A DNA stretch of 7,109 nt from BS750m-G62 sp964577175 (GTDB lineage: Bacteria > Planctomycetota > Phycisphaerae > FEN-1346), in contig CAZNYC010000173.1 of assembly GCA_964577175.1 (NCBI GenBank), forward strand, positions 1 through 7,109. Reading direction: 5' to 3'. Positions 1 to 6,005 of the stretch are shown here, piece by piece (the stretch's first letter is position 1; each line of letters starts with the position of its first letter). The translations under genes and the position numbers were made by a program. Under the pieces are notes generated by a model. That model was not told where the DNA came from and searched no databases. It was given only the letters and a program-made list of their open reading frames with translations.

Positions 1-23
1 CACGGATTGACAAGCAATCCGTG
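1..23. repeat. Small inverted repeat at the left window edge
   Basis: Bases 1-8 (CACGGATT) pair perfectly with 16-23 (AATCCGTG) around a 7-base loop. The right arm contains the GTG at 21 that would be the most upstream start for lpxK, which argues that this GTG is not the real start. No T-tract follows, so it does not look like a classical terminator. The last seven bases of the window (7103-7109) equal its first seven, so this may be a dispersed element cut by both window ends. Confidence 0.55.
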
Positions 24-53
24 GCACCCCCCAACCGCGTCGGAACGACGGGC

Positions 54-1211
54 ATGGACTCGCGTCCCACCAACCGGGCTTCCGACGGGCCGCGCGGCGC
101 CCCCTCCCGCTGGCGGGCCGTCGTTTCCGGCGAGGCGTCCGGCCTCGGCCCGGCGCTGGCCCGGGCGGGGTTGACGATTTTGTCGGGCGGCTACCGCGCC
201 GGCCTGGCCGCCGCCAACCTCCGTCGCAGCCTGGCAGGCGCCGCCCGCCGGGCCCCCTGCCCCGTCCTCAGCGTGGGGAACCTGACCGTCGGCGGGACGG
301 GCAAGACGCCGATGGTCGCCTGCCTCGCGACCCTCCTCTCCGCCGAAGGCTACCGCCCGCTCATCGCGAGCCGCGGCTACGGCGCCGATGCGGGCGGCGT
401 GAACGAGGAGGCGGCCGAACTCGCCCTCCGCTGCCCGGACGTGCCCCACGTCCGGGACCCCGACCGCCTGCGGGCCATCCGCGACCGCGCCGCCTCCGGC
501 GAGGCCTGCGACGTGGCCATCCTCGACGACGGCTTCCAGCACCGCCGCCTCGCAAGGGACCTCGACATCGTCCTGCTCGACGGCCTGTGCCCGTTCGGCT
601 ACGGCCGGCTGTTGCCTCGCGGCCTGCTGCGGGAGCCGCCGTCCGCGCTGCGGCGGGCGGACATCATCGTCGTCACGCGGGCGGCCCTTTTGGAGCCGGC
701 CGCCCTCGCCGAGGTCAAGGCGGCCGCGGCGCGCTATGCCGCGCCCGGCACGCCCGTCCTGACGGCCGGCCACCGCCCGGCGGGTCTCGTCTTCGCCGAC
801 GGCACACGCGCGGGGCCCGACCGGCTCGACGGCGGGTCCGTCGCCGCCGCCTGCGGCATCGGGAACCCGGCGGCGTTTCGCGAGACGCTCCATCGCCTGG
901 GCGCCCGCGTCGTCCGGTTCCTCGTCTTCCGCGACCACCACGTCTACACGGCGGCGGACCTGGGCCGCCTCCGCCGGGCGGCCCGCGAGGCCGGGGCGAC
1001 CGCGCTTGTCACCACGGGCAAGGATTTTGTAAAATGGCGTCCGCTGCTCGCCGATGAAGCCTCGGGAGAGGCAGCCCACGAGAGCCGCGCGGCCGACGCC
1101 GTCCCCATCGCCGCCCTGGAGGTGGCGATGGACCTCGGCGCCGACGAGACCGCCTTCCGCCACCGCATCCTGGACGCGCTGCCCGCACCCCGCCCAGGGG
1201 GAGACCGCTGA
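54..1211 (+). CDS. lpxK: Tetraacyldisaccharide 4'-kinase (lipid A 4'-kinase)
   Basis: LpxK uses ATP to phosphorylate the 4' position of the tetraacyldisaccharide 1-phosphate precursor of lipid A, at the inner face of the cytoplasmic membrane. Numbering from the ATG at 54 (385 aa), the family signature VGNLTVGGTGKTP (P-loop) is at 74-86, SRGYG follows at about 106-110, the DDGFQH motif is at 158-163 with LARDLDIVLLD after it, FRDHH is at 292-296, and TTGKDFVKW is at 320-328. E. coli LpxK is about 330 aa; the excess lies in a longer N-terminus and a low-complexity stretch at about 333-349. A GTG at 21 would add 11 residues, but it lies in a hairpin arm and neither start has a strong ribosome binding site. 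The frame is open to the left edge. The TGA overlaps the next ATG by one base, implying coupling. Confidence 0.93.
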   Translation: MDSRPTNRASDGPRGAPSRWRAVVSGEASGLGPALARAGLTILSGGYRAGLAAANLRRSLAGAARRAPCPVLSVGNLTVGGTGKTPMVACLATLLSAEGYRPLIASRGYGADAGGVNEEAAELALRCPDVPHVRDPDRLRAIRDRAASGEACDVAILDDGFQHRRLARDLDIVLLDGLCPFGYGRLLPRGLLREPPSALRRADIIVVTRAALLEPAALAEVKAAAARYAAPGTPVLTAGHRPAGLVFADGTRAGPDRLDGGSVAAACGIGNPAAFRETLHRLGARVVRFLVFRDHHVYTAADLGRLRRAAREAGATALVTTGKDFVKWRPLLADEASGEAAHESRAADAVPIAALEVAMDLGADETAFRHRILDALPAPRPGGDR

Positions 1212-2164
1212 TGCGTCAGCCCAGGCCGTACGAGCCCCTCGACCTGGAGGGCCTGGAGACGTTCCCGATCGCCGAGCGGACGCACAAGGTCCACCTCGAC
1301 GACCTGGCCCGTCCCGCGGAACGGGGGGCTTCGCTTGAGCAGTTCGTCGCCTCCCTCCCCACGACGCCCGTGACGGACGGCCTGCACGGGCTGGCGCGGG
1401 CCGTGGCCGACGCCGTCCGCGCCGACGCCCCCGTCGTCGTGGCGTTCGGCGGGCACGTGGTGAAGTGCGGCCTGGGGCCGGTGCTCCTGGACCTGATGGA
1501 GCGCGGCATCGTGACGGCGGTGGCCACCCACGGCGCGGGCGCCATCCACGACGTGGAACTCGCGTTTCACGGCGAGACGAGCGAGGACCCCGCCAAGACC
1601 ATGCGCGACGGACGCTTCGGCATGGTCCACGAGACCGCCGGGTACCTGAACGACGCGGCCCGACTCGGCCGGCACCGGGGCCTGGGGCAGGCCGTCGGCG
1701 ACCTGATGAACGAGGACCCGGAGGAGTTTCCGCACGCCGACCACAGCATCCTGGCCGGCGCCGGACGGTTCGGCTGCACGGCTTCGGTGCACGTGGCCAT
1801 CGGGACGGACACGGTCCACATGCACCCGGAGGCGGCGGGGGCGGACATCGGCGAGGCTACGCTCATCGACTTCCGCAAACTCTGCGCGGTCGTGGCGGAC
1901 ATGGCCCGCGGGGTGTGGATCAACCTCGGCTCCGCCGTCATCCTGCCCGAGGTCTTCATGAAGGCGTACACGGTGGCGGCGAATCTGGGCGCGTCGCTGG
2001 ACGGGATGACGACGGCGAACCTCGACCAGATTCAGCACTACCGGCCGCGCCAGAACGTCCTTTGCCGGCCGACGGAACGGGGCGTGGCGCTGACGGGTCA
2101 TCACGAGATCATGGTCCCCCTGCTCAGGCACCTCGTGCTGATGGAACTGGGCAATGATAAGTAG
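1211..2164 (+). CDS. Deoxyhypusine synthase-like protein lacking the catalytic Lys and His
   Basis: 317 aa, soluble, no signal peptide. AGGGGGAG at about 1195-1203 is a good ribosome binding site. The layout resembles deoxyhypusine synthase (DHS, an NAD-dependent spermidine-using enzyme). Residues 77-126, with CGLGPVLLDLMERGIV and THGAGAIHD, resemble the DHS stretch SGLR...TTAGGIEED, and 236-250 (WINLGSAVILPEVFM) resembles the DHS LGGGVVKHH region. TAN-LD...RP at 268-279 resembles TAQEFDGSDSGARP. In this by-eye alignment the active-site His (human H288) falls on P246 and the catalytic Lys (human K329) on P287, so ordinary DHS chemistry is not expected. Bacteria also lack eIF5A; some bacterial DHS relatives make homospermidine instead. 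Tight coupling to lpxK suggests a role tied to envelope or polyamine metabolism, but that is inference. The last five codons and the TAG stop lie in a repeat copy, so the native C-terminus may have been altered. Confidence 0.75.
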   Translation: MRQPRPYEPLDLEGLETFPIAERTHKVHLDDLARPAERGASLEQFVASLPTTPVTDGLHGLARAVADAVRADAPVVVAFGGHVVKCGLGPVLLDLMERGIVTAVATHGAGAIHDVELAFHGETSEDPAKTMRDGRFGMVHETAGYLNDAARLGRHRGLGQAVGDLMNEDPEEFPHADHSILAGAGRFGCTASVHVAIGTDTVHMHPEAAGADIGEATLIDFRKLCAVVADMARGVWINLGSAVILPEVFMKAYTVAANLGASLDGMTTANLDQIQHYRPRQNVLCRPTERGVALTGHHEIMVPLLRHLVLMELGNDK

Positions 2165-2191
2165 GCCGCGGCGTGCCGCGGCAATCATGCT
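2147..2191. repeat. GATAAG-type palindromic element, copy A (covers a gene end)
   Basis: The copy starts CTGGGCAATGATAAGTAG and continues with the hairpin core GCCGCGGCGTGCCGCGGC, an 8-bp perfect stem with GT at the tip, then AATCA. It matches copies B and C except for a T in place of C at 2188. It encodes the last residues (LGNDK) and the TAG stop of the DHS-like gene. Confidence 0.85.
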
Positions 2192-2204
2192 GTCATTCTG
2201 AGGA
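2190..2204. repeat. Fragment of a TGTCATTC-type repeat
   Basis: TGTCATTCTGAGGA lies between copies A and B of the GATAAG element. It resembles the outer end of the element seen in inverse orientation at 2421-2479, whose reverse complement begins TGTCATTCCGACCGAGG. The rest of this copy is missing and the sequence runs straight into copy B. Similar TGTCATTC...GGAATCT palindromes are, as far as I recall, common between genes in many environmental genomes. Confidence 0.5.
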
Positions 2205-2253
2205 GATAAGTAGGCCGCGGCGTGCCGCGGCAATCACGCTGGGCAATGATAAG
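2205..2253. repeat. GATAAG-type palindromic element, copy B (left of the gap)
   Basis: A 49-base copy that starts and ends with GATAAG, giving a period of 43 bases if arrayed head to tail. It contains the GCCGCGGC-GT-GCCGCGGC hairpin. It is identical to copy C on the other side of the N run. Confidence 0.9.
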
Positions 2254-2353
2254 NNNNNNNNNNNNNNNNNNNNNNNNNNNNNNNNNNNNNNNNNNNNNNN
2301 NNNNNNNNNNNNNNNNNNNNNNNNNNNNNNNNNNNNNNNNNNNNNNNNNNNNN
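2254..2353. other. Scaffold gap of exactly 100 N
   Basis: One hundred consecutive N, the usual placeholder for a gap of unknown length. Both flanks end in the same 49-base repeat copy, so the assembly broke on the repeat. The true distance could be longer (more copies) or even negative (the two copies being one). Any reading frame crossing the gap is meaningless. Confidence 0.98.
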
Positions 2354-2402
2354 GATAAGTAGGCCGCGGCGTGCCGCGGCAATCACGCTGGGCAATGATA
2401 AG
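2354..2402. repeat. GATAAG-type palindromic element, copy C (right of the gap)
   Basis: Identical base for base to copy B at 2205-2253, with the same 8-bp-stem hairpin. Its final GATAAG is also the beginning of the truncated copy D. Confidence 0.9.
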
Positions 2403-2417
2403 GCCGCGGCGTGCCGC
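2397..2417. repeat. GATAAG-type element, truncated copy D
   Basis: GATAAG followed directly by GCCGCGGCGTGCCGC. Compared with the other copies the TAG after GATAAG is deleted, and the copy breaks off inside the right hairpin arm, where unrelated sequence (TCATTGGGG) begins. Confidence 0.75.
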
Positions 2418-2420
2418 TCA

Positions 2421-2479
2421 TTGGGGCCCAACGACAAGATTCCTCCGCTCGGCCCTTGCGGGCCTCGGTCGGAATGACA
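2421..2479 (-). repeat. TGTCATTC-type palindromic repeat, inverse orientation
   Basis: Read on the minus strand it begins TGTCATTCCGACCGAGG, has an internal hairpin (GGCCC at 2451-2455 pairing with GGGCC at 2460-2464 around a 4-base loop), and continues with GGAGGAATCTTGTC. This matches the general form of widespread TGTCATTC...GGAATCT intergenic repeats (from memory, not a search). Together with the fragment at 2190-2204 it brackets the GATAAG array. No gene is supported between 2165 and 2535; the whole interval is repeats, the N gap and about 55 bases of leader before hldE. Confidence 0.55.
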
Positions 2480-2535
2480 TACGAAAAGGGCGCGCGGCGT
2501 ACGGAGACCCGCCGCGCACAACCGCTAGGCAACAC

Positions 2536-4065
2536 GTGTACCGCGAACTCATCAAGATGGTCGAAGGCCTGGCCGCGCCGCGCATCCTCGTCGTCGGCGA
2601 CCTCATCCTCGACCGGTACGTCTTCGGCGACGCCGAGCGGATCAGCCCGGAGGCGCCGATCCAGGTCCTCCGCGTGGATTACGAGGAGACCCGTCTCGGC
2701 GGCGCCGGGGCCGTCGTCAACAACCTCCGGACCCTCGGCGCCGAGGTGGACGTCTTCGGCGTCGTCGGCACCGGCCCGGACGGCGACCACGTCGTGGCGG
2801 AACTCGACCGCATCGGCGCCGCCACCGGCGAGGTCCTCCGCAGCGCCGACCGCCCGACCACGCGCAAGACGCGCTTCGTCGGCCGGGCCCAGCACCGCAT
2901 TCCGCAGCAGGTCCTGCGCGTGGACTGGGAACAGCCGGACGACCTCTCCGACGCCGACCAGGCCGCCGTCATCGCGGGCTTCCGCCGAGTGCTTGCCGAG
3001 GCGCGGCCGGACGCCGTGCTCCTGAGCGACTACGGCAAGGGCGTCCTGACGGCGGGGTTGACGGCCGAGTTCATCGAGGCGGCCGCCGCCGCGGACCCCG
3101 GCATGCCCGTCGTCGTGGATCCCCTGAAATCCGCCGACTACACGAAGTACCGCGGCGCCACGGTCCTGACGCCCAACCGCCTGGAGGCGGAGGTCGCTTC
3201 CGGCGTGCCGCTGGCCGGCGACGACGAGGCGGCCCTGGAGCGCGCCGCCGCCACGCTCGTGGAGCACCTCGACCTTCAGGCCCTCGTCATCACGCTGGAC
3301 AAGGCCGGGGCGTACCTGCGCGGCCGCGGGGAGGCGGCCGGGTCGCTCGTGCCCACGCGTCCGCGGCACGTGTACGACAACGCCGGCGCCGGCGACATGG
3401 TTGTGGCCGTCATGGCCCTGGCGCTGGCCGGCGGGGCCGACTTCCGCCAGGCCGTCGGGCTCGCGAACGTGGCCGGCGGTCTGGAGGTCGAGAAGTTCGG
3501 CGTCCAGCCCGTTACGCGCGAGGAGATGGTCCTCGACCTCCTCGGCGAGGCCCGCCGCTCCGGCGACAAGGTCCGCACGACGGAGGCGCTGCTGGCGGAC
3601 CTCGGCCGGCACCGGGCCCGCGGCGAGACGGTCGCCTTCACGAACGGATGCTTCGACATTCTCCACGCCGGCCACATCGAGTATCTCGCCTTCGCCAGCC
3701 GGCAGGCCGACGTGCTCGTCGTCGGGCTGAACTCCGACCGCAGCGTCCGGTCCATCAAGGGGCCGGAGCGGCCCGTGTGCCCGCAGGACCAGCGGGCCCG
3801 GGTCCTTTCGGCCCTGGAGGCCATTGACTACATGGTGATCTTCGACGAGGATACGCCGCAGCGGCTCATCGAGGCGGTGAAGCCGGACGTCCTCGTCAAG
3901 GGCGAGGACTGGAGGGACAAGGGCGTCGTGGGGCGCGAGTTCGTCGAGGCCCGCGGCGGCCGGGTGGTGCTCGCCCCGCTCGTCCAGGGCCTGAGCACGA
4001 CGGACCTCGTCAGCCGCATCCGCGAGAACCACGCGGCCGAGGCGCCGAAAGGGGAATCGCCATGA
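2536..4065 (+). CDS. hldE: Bifunctional heptose 7-phosphate kinase / heptose 1-phosphate adenylyltransferase
   Basis: HldE catalyses two cytoplasmic steps of ADP-heptose synthesis: 1-phosphorylation of heptose 7-phosphate (N-terminal PfkB/ribokinase domain, about 12-320) and, after GmhB, adenylyl transfer to heptose 1-phosphate (C-terminal nucleotidyltransferase domain, about 350-490). Visible motifs in the 509-aa form are GDLILDRY at 21-28, RISPEAP just after, GAGD at 284-287 with D287 as expected catalytic base, TNGCFDILHAGH at 369-380 with the nucleotide-binding HAGH, then LNSDRSVRSIKGPERP, VKGEDW and a C-terminal GGRVVLAPLVQGLSTT. The E. coli protein is 477 aa. I chose GTG 2536 because upstream codons are repeat DNA; ATG 2557 is the alternative. 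The ribosome binding site is weak (AGG at 2526-2528). The substrate loop reads GGAGAVVNN (55-63) where E. coli has GGAANVAMN. The stop overlaps gmhA in ATGA. Confidence 0.95.
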   Translation: MYRELIKMVEGLAAPRILVVGDLILDRYVFGDAERISPEAPIQVLRVDYEETRLGGAGAVVNNLRTLGAEVDVFGVVGTGPDGDHVVAELDRIGAATGEVLRSADRPTTRKTRFVGRAQHRIPQQVLRVDWEQPDDLSDADQAAVIAGFRRVLAEARPDAVLLSDYGKGVLTAGLTAEFIEAAAAADPGMPVVVDPLKSADYTKYRGATVLTPNRLEAEVASGVPLAGDDEAALERAAATLVEHLDLQALVITLDKAGAYLRGRGEAAGSLVPTRPRHVYDNAGAGDMVVAVMALALAGGADFRQAVGLANVAGGLEVEKFGVQPVTREEMVLDLLGEARRSGDKVRTTEALLADLGRHRARGETVAFTNGCFDILHAGHIEYLAFASRQADVLVVGLNSDRSVRSIKGPERPVCPQDQRARVLSALEAIDYMVIFDEDTPQRLIEAVKPDVLVKGEDWRDKGVVGREFVEARGGRVVLAPLVQGLSTTDLVSRIRENHAAEAPKGESP

Positions 4066-4649
4066 TCGAGTCCGTCCGGGCACACCTGCGCATGGGCTCC
4101 GGCCTGCTGGCCCAGATGGCCGAGGACCTCGCCGAGCCCGCCGCCCAGGCCGCCGAGTTGCTCATCGAGGCCCTCCGCGGCGGGCACCGCGTGTACGTGT
4201 GCGGCGACGGGGGCAGCGCCGGCCAGGCCCAGCACATCGCCGGCGAGTTCGTCGGTCGGTTCCTGAAGGAGCGCGGGCCCCTGCCCTGCGTCGCCCTGAC
4301 CACGGACACGAGCGTCCTGACGGCCGTCGCGAACGATTACGAGTTCGAGAGCGTCTTCGCCCGCCAGGTGAACGCCCTCCTCGAGGAGGGCGACGTGCTG
4401 TGGGCCCTTTCCACCAGCGGCAACAGCGCGAACGTGTTAAAAGCCGCCTCCGCCGCCAATCGCAAGGGGGCGCGCCTGCTCGGCATGACCGGGCGGGACG
4501 GCGGCCATCTGAAGGAACTCTGCGACGTGGTCCTCCGCGTGCCGGCGGACTCGAGTCCGCCCGTCCAGGAGGGGCACCTCGCCCTCATCCATATACTGTG
4601 CGGCCTGGTGGAACAGGCCCTCTTTGCCGACGACGAGTCCCAGGCGTAA
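4062..4649 (+). CDS. gmhA: Sedoheptulose 7-phosphate isomerase
   Basis: GmhA converts sedoheptulose 7-phosphate to D-glycero-D-manno-heptose 7-phosphate, the first committed step of the ADP-heptose pathway. The 195-aa length equals that of the family (E. coli about 192). It is a single SIS domain: GDGGSAGQAQHIAGEF at 48-63, LTTDTSVLTAVANDY at 79-93, LSTSGNSANV at 116-125 for phosphosugar binding, and VQEGHLALIHILC at 168-180. The metal/catalytic set known from E. coli (H61, E65, Q172, H180) is present as H58, E62, Q169 and H177, all shifted by three, so the enzyme should be active. The ATG overlaps the hldE stop (ATGA), with AAAGGGGA six bases upstream of the start. Its product is the substrate of the HldE kinase half. 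Confidence 0.97.
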   Translation: MIESVRAHLRMGSGLLAQMAEDLAEPAAQAAELLIEALRGGHRVYVCGDGGSAGQAQHIAGEFVGRFLKERGPLPCVALTTDTSVLTAVANDYEFESVFARQVNALLEEGDVLWALSTSGNSANVLKAASAANRKGARLLGMTGRDGGHLKELCDVVLRVPADSSPPVQEGHLALIHILCGLVEQALFADDESQA

Positions 4650-4658
4650 GGTGACCCC

Positions 4659-6005
4659 GTGGCCGACCCTGCCGTGTTTCTCGACCGCGACGGAACGCTG
4701 ATCGACGAGGTCGGCTACGCCACGCGTCCGGAGCAGATCCGCATCCTGGGCGGCGTGGCCCAGGCGCTGCGCGAACTCGCCGACGCCGGCTACCGGCTCA
4801 TCGTCGTGACGAACCAGTCGGGCATCGCCCGCGGGTACCTGACGGAGGAAGACCTGGAGCGGTTCCACAACGCGCTCGACCGGCAGTTGCACCTCCTCGG
4901 CGCCGCCGTCGACGCCTACTACGCCTGCCCGCACCATCCGCAGCCGGGCGGCATGGCGCGGTCGGACCTGGCCGTCGAGTGCGACTGCCGCAAGCCCAAG
5001 CCCGGCCTCCTCCTGCGGGCGGCCGAGGATTTCGGCATCGACCTCGCGGCCTCCTGGACGGTCGGCGACACGTGGCGCGACATTGCCGCCGGCCAGGCCG
5101 CCGGTACCCGGACCGTCAAACTCCCCGCCGACGAGACCCACCGCGCTCCGCGCCCGGACGACGTGGCCCCGCCGACCGCCGAGGCCCGCAGCCTGGCCGA
5201 GGCCACCCGCATCATCCTCGACCGGCAGCCGCCGGCACTCGATGAAACCGCCGCCGCGGCCGGGGAGGACGAGGAAGACGGTCTCGGCCCGCCCGAGGAC
5301 GACACCGTCGCGACCGAAGCGGAAGCCGTCTTCCCGCGTGAAGAGGACCGTGACGAGGATGCAACGCCAGAGGAAACACCGAACACCCTCCCCCTCACCC
5401 CTCGAAGGCAAGCCGAACGGGAAACGCCCGACTCGCCGGACGAGGCCGCCGTTGCCCCCCCCCTGCCCGGCGAAACCGTGTCGGATGAGGGGGACGAAAC
5501 GCGTGCCGAGGAGGATGCCCTCTTCCCCGCCGCAACAGGATCGGCTGAGGCGGACGAAACGAGTGCACCGGCCGAGACCGCCGCCGACACCCTCTCCCCC
5601 GGCGGGAGAGGGCTGGGCGAGGGGGCCATGCCCCGCCACTGTGCCCGCTGCGGCCGGGACGTCTCGCCGGACGACATCGCCGCCGGCGGCGCCGCCGAAC
5701 GCAACGGATTCCTCCTCTGCCCGGAGTGCCTGGCCCAGCAGCCGCGCGAACCCGGCGCCGGGCCGGACGCCTCCACGGAGGACCTGCTCCGCCTGGTCCT
5801 GGGCGAACTCCAGCGGATGCGGCGAGCCCAGCGGCCGTCCAGTCTCTCGTTCGTCCGGCTGCTGGCGTACGTCGTGCAGGCGGCGGCCTTGTTCTTCGGT
5901 TTCGGGATGGCCCTGCTGACCGACGAGACCGACCTGTCCTTCCGCATCGCCCTCCTCCTGCAACTGCTCGTCCTGGCGCTGCTGCTGTTCGAGAGGCGGT
6001 CATGA
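4659..6005 (+). CDS. gmhB: Heptose 1,7-bisphosphate 7-phosphatase with a zinc-ribbon, two-TM C-terminal extension
   Basis: Residues 1-190 are a complete GmhB, a HAD phosphatase that removes the 7-phosphate of heptose 1,7-bisphosphate between the two HldE steps. FLDRDGT at 7-13 gives the nucleophile D9 and acid/base D11; VVTNQSG is at 49-55; CPHHP from C90 with CDC at 108-110 forms the structural zinc site; RKPKPG and VGDTWRD (135-141) complete the active site. E. coli GmhB ends at about 191 aa, but this frame runs to 448. Residues 195-323 are an acidic, low-complexity linker, partly of repeat-like DNA. Residues 324-448 hold a zinc ribbon (C328/C331 and C354/C357), a polar helix, and two TM segments (about 399-420 and 429-445). 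Start is GTG 4659 with AAGGTG ahead. The internal ATG 5628 (GAGG 5 bases upstream) could start the last domain separately. The stop overlaps waaF in ATGA. Confidence 0.92.
   Translation: MADPAVFLDRDGTLIDEVGYATRPEQIRILGGVAQALRELADAGYRLIVVTNQSGIARGYLTEEDLERFHNALDRQLHLLGAAVDAYYACPHHPQPGGMARSDLAVECDCRKPKPGLLLRAAEDFGIDLAASWTVGDTWRDIAAGQAAGTRTVKLPADETHRAPRPDDVAPPTAEARSLAEATRIILDRQPPALDETAAAAGEDEEDGLGPPEDDTVATEAEAVFPREEDRDEDATPEETPNTLPLTPRRQAERETPDSPDEAAVAPPLPGETVSDEGDETRAEEDALFPAATGSAEADETSAPAETAADTLSPGGRGLGEGAMPRHCARCGRDVSPDDIAAGGAAERNGFLLCPECLAQQPREPGAGPDASTEDLLRLVLGELQRMRRAQRPSSLSFVRLLAYVVQAAALFFGFGMALLTDETDLSFRIALLLQLLVLALLLFERRS
5481..5570. repeat. Diverged 60-bp-spaced direct repeat inside the gmhB linker
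   Basis: TCGGATGAGGGGGACGAAAC at 5481-5500 recurs as TCGGCTGAGGCGGACGAAAC at 5541-5560. Over 26 bases 23 agree, and the offset is exactly 60 bases (20 codons), so the frame is kept. The encoded peptides are SDEGDETRAEE and SAEADETSAP. Confidence 0.6.
5589..5626. repeat. CCCTCTCCC-GGGAGAGGG palindromic repeat inside the gmhB frame
   Basis: CCCTCTCCC (5590-5598) pairs perfectly with GGGAGAGGG (5604-5612) around a 5-base loop, followed by CTGGGCGAGGGGG. This is the form of a dispersed palindrome often found between genes in GC-rich genomes (recalled, not searched). Here it is translated as TLSPGGRGLGEG just before ATG 5628, and its GAGG could serve as a ribosome binding site for that ATG. A possible partial relative, CCCTCCCCCTCACCCC, is at 5387-5402. 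Confidence 0.6.

Noticed and set aside
21..53. GTG 21 as the start of lpxK
   Set aside because: It sits in the arm of the hairpin at 1-23 and has no visible ribosome binding site; the added residues resemble nothing in LpxK. It cannot be fully excluded because of the window edge.
2251..2356. An insertion sequence or transposase remnant in the repeat cluster
   Set aside because: No transposase-like coding sequence, no long terminal inverted repeats, and no target duplication can be seen; only small palindromic elements are supported.
2173..2382. Short frames running through the N gap on both strands
   Set aside because: They consist of repeat sequence and undetermined bases only.
2147..2417. 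CRISPR array
   Set aside because: The repeats are head-to-tail or irregularly spaced without unique spacers of constant length, each has a near-complete palindrome, and no cas genes are present.
2456..2485. Possible sigma-70 promoter (TTGCGG, 17-base spacer, ATACGA) before hldE
   Set aside because: The -10 match is poor and the -35 falls within a repeat hairpin; expected by chance. A promoter for hldE is likely somewhere in 2418-2535 but cannot be located.
2371..2535. A 55-codon N-terminal extension of hldE starting at GTG 2371
   Set aside because: The codons are repeat copies C and D plus the TGTCATTC-type element. HldE homology begins around RILVVGDL, and GTG 2536 gives a normal-length N-terminus.
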